From Opitutales bacterium UBA5694 (GTDB taxonomy: Bacteria > Verrucomicrobiota > Verrucomicrobiia > Opitutales > Opitutaceae), in NCBI GenBank assembly GCA_002420185.1, contig DIHO01000020.1:164453-228452 (forward strand): 64,000 bases of DNA, in the 5' to 3' direction. Shown here piece after piece: positions 45,944 through 54,777 of the stretch. The translations under genes and the position numbers were made by a program. The stretch's first letter is position 1. The number at the start of each line of letters is the position of its first letter. A model generated the notes under the pieces. The model saw only the letters and a list, made by a program, of their open reading frames with translations. It made no database searches and was not told the origin of the DNA.

Positions 45944-46627
45944 CTACAGGGCTGTGGCTAGAAGCCTTTCAACCTGAGCTAGGCCTTCGTCCGAATATCG
46001 GAAAGACGGCCAAGTGACCGCAATCATCGGAGACAGCGGGGATGGATCTTCCAACCAGGTACCCCAAGCAATGATACCCTCTTCCGACTCACTTCGATTC
46101 CAGCAAAATCCATCGTTTCCCGCCTGGGCGATTTCCCTGCGAAGTTCGTTGGAACTCCCTTCCGGAATAAGGTCCAGACGCTGGCTCAAGGCTAGTTTGC
46201 CCATCGCCATCTTCTCAATGGCAAAAGCCCTTCCCACCGGTGGCACTACGCGAATGCGGCAATCGGGCTCCTCGTAATGAAGATGGAAGATCCTCCTTCC
46301 CTGTAGCCGGCCCAAGACCGCCATTTCACCCACCTCGTCAGCGATCTTCCTTAGTAAGGGCCGGTATTTGGATACGAGCTTTTCGTCCCGGTCATCCGAC
46401 CGCCAATCTCGAAACTTCGAAGTCACACGATACCGCCGCTCCAAATTACGCTCGACTAGCCCATAGTGTATTAGGCTATCTAAAATGCGAATCAGGCTAC
46501 TACGCGGAAGACCCATTTCCGAGACGACTTCCCTAATCAGAGCACCGTCCGAAAAGTTACTCAGTAAATTGAGCGTATCGAGCGCTTTGAAAAGTGATGT
46601 CGCCAAACCTTTGGTTTCCATTGACAT
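45944..46627 (-). CDS. IclR family transcriptional regulator
   Basis: About 227 residues from the ATG at 46627; the frame extends to a TTG at 46645. The winged helix-turn-helix is at the N-terminus (ALIREVVSEMGLPRSSLIRIL), and the IclR effector domain follows (VGEMAVLGRLQGRRIFHLHYE, AMGKLALSQRLD, ISWGTWL-type segment near the end). It is divergent from eda and kdgK and is therefore their likely repressor, in the manner of KdgR, which senses 2-keto-3-deoxygluconate. The palindromes in the 46631-46686 region fit this. The effector is inferred, not shown. Confidence 0.85.
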   Translation of the reverse strand: MSMETKGLATSLFKALDTLNLLSNFSDGALIREVVSEMGLPRSSLIRILDSLIHYGLVERNLERRYRVTSKFRDWRSDDRDEKLVSKYRPLLRKIADEVGEMAVLGRLQGRRIFHLHYEEPDCRIRVVPPVGRAFAIEKMAMGKLALSQRLDLIPEGSSNELRREIAQAGNDGFCWNRSESEEGIIAWGTWLEDPSPLSPMIAVTWPSFRYSDEGLAQVERLLATAL

Positions 46628-46630
46628 ATC

Positions 46631-46686
46631 GACAGTTATAGCCAAACAGTCGACATTACTGTCTTAGTTGTCAACTATACTGACAA
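46631..46686. promoter_or_regulatory. Cluster of GACAGT/TGACAA palindromic words, candidate IclR operator
   Basis: GACAGT at 46631-46636 faces ACTGTC at 46658-46663, and TTGTCA at 46668-46673 faces TGACAA at 46681-46686. All lie immediately upstream of the IclR regulator, in the region divergent to eda. IclR-type proteins bind short palindromes in such places, so repression of both genes from here is plausible. The binding protein is inferred from position. Confidence 0.5.
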
Positions 46687-46774
46687 TTAAACCCCAACCT
46701 TATTAAGCTTTAAGTCAGAGGGCGACCTTTCAGTATCGAATCAGCGATCCGATAAATCAATAGCCTCTTCAAAC

Positions 46775-47425
46775 ATGTTTCCAACGGAACTAAATTATAA
46801 GATAAAGAAGTCTGCCATCATCGCGGTGCTCGTAATTGACGATGCGGCCAATGCCGTGCCCCTCGCACGAGCTTTGCTAAGGGGTGGCATTGACGCCATG
46901 GAGTTGACGCTGCGTACCAATGCGGCTCTAGGTGCTCTCAGAGCGATTCGCGAAGACGTCCCAGAGATGCTCGCTGGAATCGGCACCGTACTTACCACGG
47001 GGCAGGTCGACGAAGTCGTCGCCGCAGGAGCCGCCTTTGGGGTTGCTCCCGGCCTCAATCGTAACGTCGTCGAGTACGCTCAGAGTAAGGGGCTGCCCTT
47101 TGGACCAGGAATCGCAACACCTAGTGACATCGAGCAAGGCATCGAGCTCGGCTGCCGAACTCTCAAGTTTTTTCCCGCAGAAACCGCCGGCGGCTTAAAC
47201 CATCTTAGAAACATGGCCGCCCCCTACCAACACCTCAAAATTGATTTCATTCCCCTCGGTGGCCTCAATGCGACAAACATGAGAGACTATCTCGCTTCCC
47301 CACTTATCTCAGCGATCGGTGGTTCCTGGATTGCTAAGCGTGAACTCATTGCAGCTAAAGACTGGAACCAAATCGAAGCCAACGCCCGTGAAGCTCGTCA
47401 AAATGCTGACAGTGTTCGTGGATAA
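46775..47425 (+). CDS. eda: KDPG/KHG aldolase
   Basis: A 216-residue class I aldolase, the usual size. MELTLRTNAALGALRAI holds the catalytic glutamate, AGIGTVLTTGQVDEVVAAGA the phosphate-binding region, and GCRTLKFFPAETAGG the Schiff-base lysine; IPLGGLNATNMRDYL completes the barrel. It splits 2-keto-3-deoxy-6-phosphogluconate into pyruvate and glyceraldehyde 3-phosphate. The KDG kinase gene follows 143 bases downstream and an IclR regulator is divergent, the layout of a uronate/KDG catabolic locus. Confidence 0.93.
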   Translation: MFPTELNYKIKKSAIIAVLVIDDAANAVPLARALLRGGIDAMELTLRTNAALGALRAIREDVPEMLAGIGTVLTTGQVDEVVAAGAAFGVAPGLNRNVVEYAQSKGLPFGPGIATPSDIEQGIELGCRTLKFFPAETAGGLNHLRNMAAPYQHLKIDFIPLGGLNATNMRDYLASPLISAIGGSWIAKRELIAAKDWNQIEANAREARQNADSVRG

Positions 47426-47568
47426 TTTTTCTCCCACGAAGAACGCCTCCTCCAAACAACAGGATCTATGACCAAACAATCACGATGAAGTATTCAAAAA
47501 TCAGTTTCAAAGAATCGCTTTGAATCCTGCGTCCTTCACGGGCACAATACCTCAATCCAATCAATCAT

Positions 47569-48660
47569 ATGAAAACGATCGTAACCTTCGGTGAAATCAT
47601 GGGCCGTTTCTCCCCTCCCAGCTTTAAACGTTTCCGTCAGTCACTTCCCGGTGACATCAACCTCACTTTCGCCGGAGCAGAAGCCAATGTCGCGGCCTCT
47701 ATTTCGATGCTAGGTGGAGACGCTCGATTCGTAACTGCAATTCCCAATAACGATGTCACCCAAGCTCTAATATCCAACCTACGCGGCCTCGAAGTAGATA
47801 CTTCGGAAATCGTATTGAGTAAATCGGGACGACTCGGTCTTTACTTCGTAGAGGCGGGGGCCAATCAACGCCCGAGCCGCGTGATTTACGACCGTGATTA
47901 CTCCTCTTTCAGTATGACCCCCGCGTCGGCCTACGACTGGGATTCGATCTTTGACGGAGCTGGATGGTTTCACACTACCGGAATCACTCCCTCGTTGTCC
48001 GAGGAATCAGCCAAAGCGACAATCCATTCCGTCAAAAAAGCAAAAGCGGCCGGGCTCACGGTTTCCTGCGATCTCAATTTTCGCAAAAAACTCTGGAAGT
48101 GGAACCCTAATCTTTCGTCAACCGAACTTGCCTGCGAAACCATGTCTCGCTTGCTTCCCTACGTTGACGTCGTAATTGGAAATGAAGAGGATGCCTCCGA
48201 CATTCTTGGTATCCACGCGGAAAACACAGATGTGCACTCAGGTAAGATCGACGCCAGCAACTACACCAGCGTTGCACGTGAGATCTTCAGTCAATTCCCA
48301 AACCTATCTACAGTTGCCATCACATTGCGCGAAAGTTTCTCTGCTTCCCACAACAACTGGGGAGCGATGCTCTACGACACCAGTTCCGACTATTCCTACT
48401 TTGCCCCTCTTGAGGAAAGCCACTATCAGCCTTATGAGATCCGTAACATCGTGGATCGTGTCGGCGGGGGTGACGCCTTCGGAGCCGGACTAATTTTCGC
48501 TTTAAACGAGCCAAAGCTTCGCGAACCGCAAACGGCCATCGCCTTTGCCGTGGCCTCCTCTTGTTTAGCACACTCGATCTACGGCGACTACAATTTATCT
48601 ACCCGTGCCGAAGTGGAGGCCTTGTTGAATAGCGGTGGCTCGGGAAGAGTAGTGAGATAA
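47569..48660 (+). CDS. kdgK: PfkB family 2-keto-3-deoxygluconate kinase
   Basis: A 363-residue PfkB sugar kinase. The N-terminal ITLGEIMGRFSPP-like block (here IVTFGEIMGRFSPP) and AGAEANVAASISMLGG form the sugar site; FAGAEAN is the variant of the GG-NxA motif. VDRVGGGDAFGAGLIFAL is the C-terminal motif with the catalytic aspartate. DLNFRKKLWKWNP is characteristic of KDG kinases. It phosphorylates 2-keto-3-deoxygluconate, giving the substrate of the upstream Eda. Specificity is inferred from this pairing and from sequence style. Confidence 0.88.
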   Translation: MKTIVTFGEIMGRFSPPSFKRFRQSLPGDINLTFAGAEANVAASISMLGGDARFVTAIPNNDVTQALISNLRGLEVDTSEIVLSKSGRLGLYFVEAGANQRPSRVIYDRDYSSFSMTPASAYDWDSIFDGAGWFHTTGITPSLSEESAKATIHSVKKAKAAGLTVSCDLNFRKKLWKWNPNLSSTELACETMSRLLPYVDVVIGNEEDASDILGIHAENTDVHSGKIDASNYTSVAREIFSQFPNLSTVAITLRESFSASHNNWGAMLYDTSSDYSYFAPLEESHYQPYEIRNIVDRVGGGDAFGAGLIFALNEPKLREPQTAIAFAVASSCLAHSIYGDYNLSTRAEVEALLNSGGSGRVVR

Positions 48661-48898
48661 GGGGAAATCTGGCCTAAGGCCAATCTCGTGCCCACACACG
48701 AACCTGCCCCATCCGTACAAAGATCGGAATTGCCGTACTGGCTCAGGAGCCGCCTCGCCTACTGCCAAGGCAGCCAATTGAGAACCCTAAGATAGAATAA
48801 CCCACTTATGTTAATGCAAATACACATTAGACTTTTAATCAATTGCTCTTTCGGGAGTGCTTGGTCTATCTTTTGGACCAATCACGAGCGATTCCCTT

Positions 48899-49318
48899 AT
48901 GAAAGTTGCCCTTACTGGCTTAAGCAGATTCGATTTTTTTGGTGTTTTAATCTTACGCATTGGAGTTGGCGGTCTAATCGCCTACCACGGCTTCCCGCTT
49001 TGGGCCGAAGGTCCAGACAGCTGGGTTAGAATTGGAAGCGCCGTTTCTTTGATTGGGATAACGTACTTCCACCTCATTTTTGGGATCGCATCCGTGGTCA
49101 TTCAGTCAGTCGGTGGATTGTTCCTCGTTCTTGGAATATTTACCCGGGGAATCGGGCTGCTTCTTTCCGCCATCGTCGGCTTTGCTCTGGCTAATTTAAT
49201 TATCCACAGCCCCGAATTCGACAACGTTATAATCGTGTACGCTCAGGTCAACCTTACTCTACTTTCAATTGTATTCATCGGTCCTGGACGAATCAGCCTA
49301 GATCGACGTGGCATCTAA
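48899..49318 (+). CDS. DoxX family membrane protein
   Basis: ATG at 48899 gives 139 residues; an upstream GTG at 48857 would add 14. Four hydrophobic segments are seen (VLILRIGVGGLIAYHGF, SLIGITYFHLIFGIASVVIQ, VGGLFLVLGIFTRGIGLLLS, VYAQVNLTLLSIVFIG). LRIGVGGLIAYHGFPLW and LVLGIFTRGIG are DoxX marks. DoxX proteins are small inner-membrane proteins, some linked with thiosulfate oxidation or oxidative stress; here no function can be assigned. It is followed by the decayed exonuclease/ligase genes. Confidence 0.82.
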   Translation: MKVALTGLSRFDFFGVLILRIGVGGLIAYHGFPLWAEGPDSWVRIGSAVSLIGITYFHLIFGIASVVIQSVGGLFLVLGIFTRGIGLLLSAIVGFALANLIIHSPEFDNVIIVYAQVNLTLLSIVFIGPGRISLDRRGI

Positions 49319-49324
49319 CCCAAC

Positions 49325-50290
49325 ATGAATTGGGTCGTTGAGAAAAGGAACGGAATTCTCCTGTCCGCAATCAACTGGCGTCTGGATGCACGGAAGCCCG
49401 CCTCAAACGTTTTCATTTCCCACGCCCACTTCGACCATTTTGGCAATCACCCTTCTGTGCTCTGCTCAGAAGGAACCGTCCGCTTAATGAACTGGTACTC
49501 TTCAAACAAGGAAATGCAATCGAAGAGTCCGTCATAAAGGAGTGCTTGGCCAAGCGGTTCGAAGCACCCATCGAAGCGGTTAGGCGAGCCAATCTACGCT
49601 GTGCAGACCTCAATCGCATTGCGAACGCGACGATCGACCGCATGCTCAACCACATTCTTTTGCAACTATTCTTTCCTCTGAAACTGGAAAAGCCAACAAA
49701 GGGGGATATGGACTTCGCGTTTCTATCTCAGTTTCAGTCGTCGATTTGGGTCGAGAAGCTTCATGATGGGCTAAAGTTCCAGATCCATAAAGTGGACGAT
49801 CGAGTCGAGCTATTCGACACCGAGGGAAAGCACATCACCCACCGGTTTCCTGAGATTGCCGAATCAGCCCTATTGATCGCACAGGACTATATTGCAGACG
49901 GCAAACTGGTTGCGTAAAAAAAGAGCACCCGCTTCCTCATAGCGAATTGGAAATGTGCCCGAAGCGTCCGGTCGAGGATCTTTTCATCGGGGAGCATGTG
50001 GATACACTTCTCTGGTTGTTCGATCTATTTTGGTGCAATGAGGACACCCTTCTCGACATTCCTCTAAAAAGTCGAAGGCAGGTGCTAGTCACGTTTTCCG
50101 TGAATCTCCGGCTCCGAATCTCTCCTGTCCAGAAAGTCGATCCTACCGATAAGCCGCCATCACTGCTCCGAGACTTCCAAAATCGGGGAAATGGCGGTTT
50201 GATCATTAAGGATGCAACTAAAAGGTACGATCCGTTGTCTTTCCAAACTTCTTGGTACTCGCTGAAATTAGCGATATCGTTATTTCCAGC
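49325..50290 (+). pseudogene. Decayed ligase-associated MBL-fold exonuclease and ATP-dependent DNA ligase
   Basis: Piece 1 (49325-49486): the N-terminus of an MBL-fold exonuclease, with SNVFISHAHFDHFGNHP, CSEGTVRLMN and the metal histidines, breaks off after about 54 residues. Piece 2 (49492-49917, another frame): the ATP-ligase N-terminal domain and nucleotidyltransferase start, with IWVEKLHDGLKFQIHK holding the motif I lysine and THRFPEIAESA, up to a TAA. Piece 3 (49947-50290, third frame): ligase continuation, with LFDLFWCNEDTLLDIPLKSR and NGGLIIKDATKRYDP (motif IV). The rest of the exonuclease and the ligase OB domain are missing. In bacteria these two enzymes form a ligase-associated DNA damage response operon, so a large deletion plus frameshifts appears to have destroyed it. 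Confidence 0.75.
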
Positions 50291-50341
50291 ATTGATCAGA
50301 AACTTCATTCACTGCAAACCTAGTCGATCCAATAAGTCTCG

Positions 50342-51265
50342 ATGCTCGAAAGAAGATTCCAAATTTCGCTCCCTAAATTTCATGCGAATGCAAAATACGT
50401 GTTCATTGCGCATCTCCTTCTATCGGTTTTCTCCACCAGTTCGATCGCAATCAACCCGAACGAGATCAAGGAAGACACAGAGACCAAACTGCCAAGGGAA
50501 ATTGTTTGGCCCGAACGCGAGTTTCCTGACCCAAGAAAAACTGCCGACGGATTCAACATAGGGGAGCGCTTCCAGTTTCGAGGACAATGGGGAATTTTTC
50601 GAAAGGTCGCGGAAATCGTAATTTCTACCGAAGACCCTAACCATTCAAACCCTTCTTTATTGGAGGTAAAAACGGAAGCCCGCACAACAGGTCTCATAAA
50701 GGCCGTCTTTCCCCTCATGCTTAAGGGATATACCCTTCTCGATTCGGCGGAGGGACGAATTCTCGAAAACAGAGTCACCGACGAGGGCCAATCCAATGAA
50801 AAGGAAACCATCACCCGTTTCAACTTCGAGACCGGGAAAATAAATCACGTAGATAAACTAAGACCGGAAAAGAACCAAATCAAAGATCTACCCTACGCGG
50901 CACCCCTTGACTACGCCTCTGCCATTCTCCAAATTCGTGGATGGAAACTGGATAAGGGGAGTATTTATCCACTTTTCATCAGCTCGAACGGCCGCTTCTA
51001 CCTGATTGAAATGGAAGCTAAAGGAACCGAAACCATCACCACCCAATTTGGGAACATCAAGGCCTTTCGCGTGGAGCCGATATCCGCCTATCCTCGGAGC
51101 AAGATCTTCAGAGAGGGTGGTAAAATGGCTATTTGGGTATCTGCCGACGATCGCCGCGTTCCCCTACGACTCGACATTAAAACATCCATCGGAACCGCAT
51201 CTATGCGGCTCGAGGAGTTCACATTAAACGATATCCCGATCTTGGCTCAGTCCAGCTCGAACTAA
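50342..51265 (+). CDS. Secreted DUF3108 domain protein
   Basis: A 307-residue protein with a hydrophobic segment at about 20-37 (VFIAHLLLSVFSTSSIA) serving as signal peptide or anchor. DUF3108 marks are YTLLDSAEGRILENRVTDEG, LPYAAPLDYASAILQIRG, LIEMEAKGTETITTQFGNIKAF and AIWVSADDRRVPLRLDIKTSIGTASMRLEEF. These periplasmic proteins have a beta-barrel-like fold and unknown function. Its last 4 bases overlap the end of the convergent glycosylase gene. The true start may be one of several ATG codons near 50342. Confidence 0.8.
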   Translation: MLERRFQISLPKFHANAKYVFIAHLLLSVFSTSSIAINPNEIKEDTETKLPREIVWPEREFPDPRKTADGFNIGERFQFRGQWGIFRKVAEIVISTEDPNHSNPSLLEVKTEARTTGLIKAVFPLMLKGYTLLDSAEGRILENRVTDEGQSNEKETITRFNFETGKINHVDKLRPEKNQIKDLPYAAPLDYASAILQIRGWKLDKGSIYPLFISSNGRFYLIEMEAKGTETITTQFGNIKAFRVEPISAYPRSKIFREGGKMAIWVSADDRRVPLRLDIKTSIGTASMRLEEFTLNDIPILAQSSSN

Positions 51266-51795
51266 TGTTCAATAACAAATCGATAGGGCCGATTCGCCCA
51301 ATCCTCTCCCGCGTAGCCAACGCCAATTCGGGGAGTAGACCGCACGCTGGCATCTTCAATTGGAAGTCCTCGGTCTACGAGCCACATTCCGGTTTCAGTG
51401 TTCGCCGGCATCGTGTTGAAACGACGACCCACTCCCAATAGCTTGGTCAGCCTGCCAGGGCCTGAAACCGAGTCCAGTCCTCGGATCAAGATCGCCGCCG
51501 GATAGTCAACCGGACCTGTGACTAAGTTGAGCATCTCATGCATCCCATAGCAGAGGTAGACATACCAGCACCCTGGAGACCCAAAAAGAGGCTCGGTGCG
51601 AAGGGTTCTACCTTTGCTTGCGTGGCAGGCCAAGTCATTCGGTCCGTCATAGGCTTCGACCTCCGTGATCATATGAGAAAGCTCTCGGTCCTCCGAGCGA
51701 ATAACGAGATGTTTTCCCAATAGTCCACGGGCCAACATCAAGGTATCACGTGAATTGAAATCTGCTTCGACAAGCCTTCTCATTTTGGCCACCAT
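51262..51795 (-). CDS. DNA-3-methyladenine glycosylase (MPG/AAG family)
   Basis: The 177 residues form the AAG fold. ARGLLGKHLVIRS, then ITEVEAYDGPNDLACHASKGRT, which carries the catalytic Glu in TEVEAY, and LFGSPGCWYVYLCYGMHEMLNLVT are family blocks; AAILIRGLDSVSGPGRLTKLLG follows. The enzyme removes alkylated purines from DNA by flipping out the base. It is a stand-alone gene between convergent DUF3108 and divergent PfkB genes. It is cytoplasmic. Confidence 0.92.
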   Translation of the reverse strand: MVAKMRRLVEADFNSRDTLMLARGLLGKHLVIRSEDRELSHMITEVEAYDGPNDLACHASKGRTLRTEPLFGSPGCWYVYLCYGMHEMLNLVTGPVDYPAAILIRGLDSVSGPGRLTKLLGVGRRFNTMPANTETGMWLVDRGLPIEDASVRSTPRIGVGYAGEDWANRPYRFVIEH

Positions 51796-51833
51796 TCTAA
51801 TTCTTTTCCTTTTCTCAATTATATTTTGCTACA

Positions 51834-52751
51834 ATGAGCCTTTCACATTCAAAAATGCCGATCGTAACGCTCACAGCCAACATCGTAGCGGAGACAACCT
51901 ATTACGTGGGCGATTGGGGACCGGGCAAAACAAGCAGAGCTACCAAGGAACGTTTTCAAGTGGGAGGAAAAGGAATCAACGTCTCCAAAATGCTTTTACG
52001 CCTCGATGCCGATACGACGACCGTTTGCTTTCCCGGCGGATCATTCGGGCCGTCGTGCACAAAATCGCTTGCAGCGGAAAACATTCCATTCCAGGCGTTC
52101 ACAACTGACTGCGTGACGCGATCCGGTTCGATCATTCGATCACCTGGGCACAAAGAAATTTCCATCCTCGGGTTAGACTGCCGGGTTTCCAAACGAGCCG
52201 TGCACGATTGCGTTGAATACCTTTCTACACTAGACAAGCCCTATCTATTAGCGGTTTGCGGCGTCTTTCCATGTTGGGACTCTGAGACTTGGGTCCCTCT
52301 CAGAGATTGGCTCAGCCAAAGAGAAGATTTCGTCCAATTGGCAGTAGACACCTATGGCTTAGGACTCAAAGGATTCGTCCAGCAATCCCCTGCTTTAGTG
52401 AAGATCAATCGGGATGAACTGGAAATGTTTTTTGACCATCATGCAATCGATTCGCCCACAGATTCACTGTTGGATCAACTCGGGGCCACGTCTGACTGTC
52501 CCCTGTGGATCATTACCGATGGAGAGAACCCGATTTGGATCAAAATCAAAAATGAATCCTGCGTCAGTGTTCAGCCTAGACCCACCAAATGTGTCTCTCC
52601 CATAGGCTGCGGCGACGTATTCTTTGCAACCTTGCTAAACGGAATTGTCAACCATCCCGAAATGGGCATAGTGGACACCGTTCGACTGGCAGCGGAATAT
52701 GCAACCCGAAACGCGGAATCACACGGAATCGCCGATTTCGAAATCGAGTAG
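51834..52751 (+). CDS. PfkB family sugar kinase (1-phosphofructokinase/tagatose-6-phosphate-kinase type)
   Basis: The 305 residues have the FruK/LacC style. QVGGKGINVSKMLLRLDAD is the N-terminal sugar-phosphate motif, and the C-terminal motif reads SPIGCGDVFFATLLNG, with Cys where most have Ala in G-A-G-D; the catalytic aspartate is kept. It would phosphorylate a hexose phosphate with ATP. The residues upstream of the usual Met (MSLSHSKMPIVTLT) suggest that ATG at 51855 is an alternative start. It is divergent from the glycosylase gene by 38 bases. The substrate is unknown; no PTS gene is nearby. Confidence 0.82.
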   Translation: MSLSHSKMPIVTLTANIVAETTYYVGDWGPGKTSRATKERFQVGGKGINVSKMLLRLDADTTTVCFPGGSFGPSCTKSLAAENIPFQAFTTDCVTRSGSIIRSPGHKEISILGLDCRVSKRAVHDCVEYLSTLDKPYLLAVCGVFPCWDSETWVPLRDWLSQREDFVQLAVDTYGLGLKGFVQQSPALVKINRDELEMFFDHHAIDSPTDSLLDQLGATSDCPLWIITDGENPIWIKIKNESCVSVQPRPTKCVSPIGCGDVFFATLLNGIVNHPEMGIVDTVRLAAEYATRNAESHGIADFEIE

Positions 52752-52899
52752 AAAGGCCAGAATACCATCAGAAGAACAAAAACTCGGTAGTGGTTGTCTA
52801 CCTATCAAAATGGAAAATCTAATCGATCCTAAGTGCTGGATACGTTTCGAGATAAATTTCCCTGATCTAAAGCGAGTTGAGAATTCGGGATACCTCTCT

Positions 52900-53628
52900 C
52901 TAAACGTACTTGTTGCGAATAACTAATCTTGAGGTCGACCCGTCTACCGCGATCTCTTTGACTGAGATCGAGATTCGATTATCCTCGTCCAGAGCATCCC
53001 AATACCGATCCAAGGTATCCTCTGGAGTTGCCCCGATAGGAAACAAAAGCGGATCTCCGACAAACGTTGGTAGCGGATTTCCATCACCCATGTATGTGGT
53101 CAGTCCATAACCGATCCCAGGGGACGGAGGACTGGGGTAAAAGTAATGCCGATCTGTGTATTCCGAATTCGTCTTATTTGCTTTCAGGATGCTCAATCCG
53201 ATTTCAGGCGATCCATTTGAGAAATCGAGCATACCCGTAATTCTCGGGGTGTAGTTGGGTGCGTCAGGTTCGCGCTCTCTCTGGCTCAGGGCCTCTTTCA
53301 TCGACTTTCCATTGGACCAGCCATCATGCAGCGTTCGCGTTTGCTCACCATTACTTACCATAAACGCTTTCCGACACTCCAGCATGGCCTCATAAATAAT
53401 GAGCGATGGGTCCTCCAACTTCGACTCATCAAACGGACGGGTCTCTAGAACACTCGCTTCTGCAGCGAAACGCCGATTGCGACTGTTTGGGCTTCTCCCC
53501 ATGATAAAATAAACCTGCTGCCAGTGGGAATCTTCTAGCGATTTCCCAATGATCAAACCCCGCCCTGGATAGGGGTTGCCTGCGATGTGTCTCTCGAGTG
53601 TTTTGGTAGCGATTTCTAAGGGCGTCAT
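52900..53628 (-). CDS. PurO-like IMP cyclohydrolase family protein
   Basis: ATG at 53628 gives 242 residues; the frame begins at a TTG at 53658. NPYPGRGLIIGKSLEDSHW, VYFIMGRSPNSRNRRF, DPSLIIYEAMLECRKAFMVSNGEQT and REREPDAPNYTPRITGML are highly characteristic of the PurO/IMP cyclohydrolase family (PF07826). Archaeal PurO performs the last step of purine synthesis, closing FAICAR to IMP. Bacterial members are scattered. The window also has purC, but purH cannot be judged, so it may do the same job or a different one. It is cytoplasmic, with no clear operon partner. Confidence 0.85.
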   Translation of the reverse strand: MTPLEIATKTLERHIAGNPYPGRGLIIGKSLEDSHWQQVYFIMGRSPNSRNRRFAAEASVLETRPFDESKLEDPSLIIYEAMLECRKAFMVSNGEQTRTLHDGWSNGKSMKEALSQREREPDAPNYTPRITGMLDFSNGSPEIGLSILKANKTNSEYTDRHYFYPSPPSPGIGYGLTTYMGDGNPLPTFVGDPLLFPIGATPEDTLDRYWDALDEDNRISISVKEIAVDGSTSRLVIRNKYV

Positions 53629-53877
53629 GCTCCACCAACACTTGGTTTCCCAATTCAAGGGTTCAATGAAAAACGAGACACAATTCGCGGGAACTCATTC
53701 TCTGGTACACTCAACCCGCTCAATCCCTTAAATTGAGGACATTACTAAAAATGCGATTGGCGGCGGCGCAACGACTCGCTCCCCTCAGTACAGGCTGGAA
53801 ATTCCCAAGACTGGCTCTCGACTAACCACGTTTTGAATCTCACTTATCGACAGAATATTTAATCGATCCACAAACCT

Positions 53878-54473
53878 CAGTTCCGACCAAAGAAAATTCG
53901 GGTGCGAAACAACTACCTTATCTTTAAAGGCTTTCTAAAACCAAAGGAAATTCGGGCCTATCTCGACGAACTCGACTCGCTGTGTAAAACTGGAAATATG
54001 ATGACAACTACTTAGTAATCGATTCCCGGGAAGTGGAGCCGACCGGTCACCGGATGTGATTCAAAGACGCTCCAAATGGATCTAGTCGACTCATCAGTAA
54101 GCTGAACGATATACACTTTGTCTCAAAGATTTGCCGCAACCTGATACTTGATGAAGCTTTCGTCAGCGTTTCGGCCGACCTAATCGATGGCGATCCGCTC
54201 CTAAATGAAGCGCTCACCTTCGAAGAGGAGAGCAAACAAAAGGACCATTTAGACCCTTACTACATGCCCGCTCCACCTGCGGGAGAGATGGTTGTCAGCT
54301 CCTTTTGCCTGGAAAAGGTCGCGATCTGTTCGTGTCTGTCCCCAAAGTCACCTTGTACTGCCTACCAGTTTTCCGATGGCAATATCAAGGTTTTGGACAA
54401 AGACAGCGAAGTATCCTTGGCCAAAGAGTACATTTATTGCTGTCGATCCAGGTGTAAGTCTCCTGGCGATTGA
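53878..54473 (+). pseudogene. Decayed phytanoyl-CoA dioxygenase family gene
   Basis: Two pieces in different frames. 53878-54015 reads NNYLIFKGFLKPKEIRAYL and DELDSLCKTG, like the N-terminus of PhyH proteins, then hits a stop. 54060-54473 reads DPLLNEALTFEEESKQKDHL and DPYYMPAPPAGEMVVSSFCL, which keeps the H-x-D iron motif (DHLD) and the next strand. The remaining distal histidine and arginine parts are not recognisable. A third open piece at 54486-54648 (VLIAKKAGNFVDTVVRRY) may be its tail. It differs from the intact PhyH gene at 28947. Confidence 0.6.
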
Positions 54474-54765
54474 GCTCTGTTTCTAGTCTCGATTCAACGA
54501 AGCAGTCCTCATCGCGAAAAAGGCGGGAAACTTTGTTGATACAGTTGTGCGGCGTTACCACAGTATACCAAGCAAAGTGGATATACTAATCTTAGCCAAT
54601 CCCCATTTTGAGCCGGAAACCATAGCATACACGCAAATTAACTTATAAAGCGTTGTCACCATCAGTCGACCCTTTTCCGACCAATTGCAGTGGGGTAAAT
54701 CTCTATCCCAAATATGGAAAATCGTCGTTACTTAAATCTTGGTCCCGTCCTAATTTCCATATCTT

Positions 54766-54777
54766 ATAATCGATTAT
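54766..54777. promoter_or_regulatory. AT-rich palindrome upstream of cysJ, candidate LysR site
   Basis: ATAATCGATTAT is a perfect 12-bp palindrome in a very AT-rich stretch (about 54755-54825) before cysJ. LysR-type regulators bind T-N11-A palindromes of this sort, and a LysR gene lies directly after cysI. The link is positional only. Confidence 0.4.
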
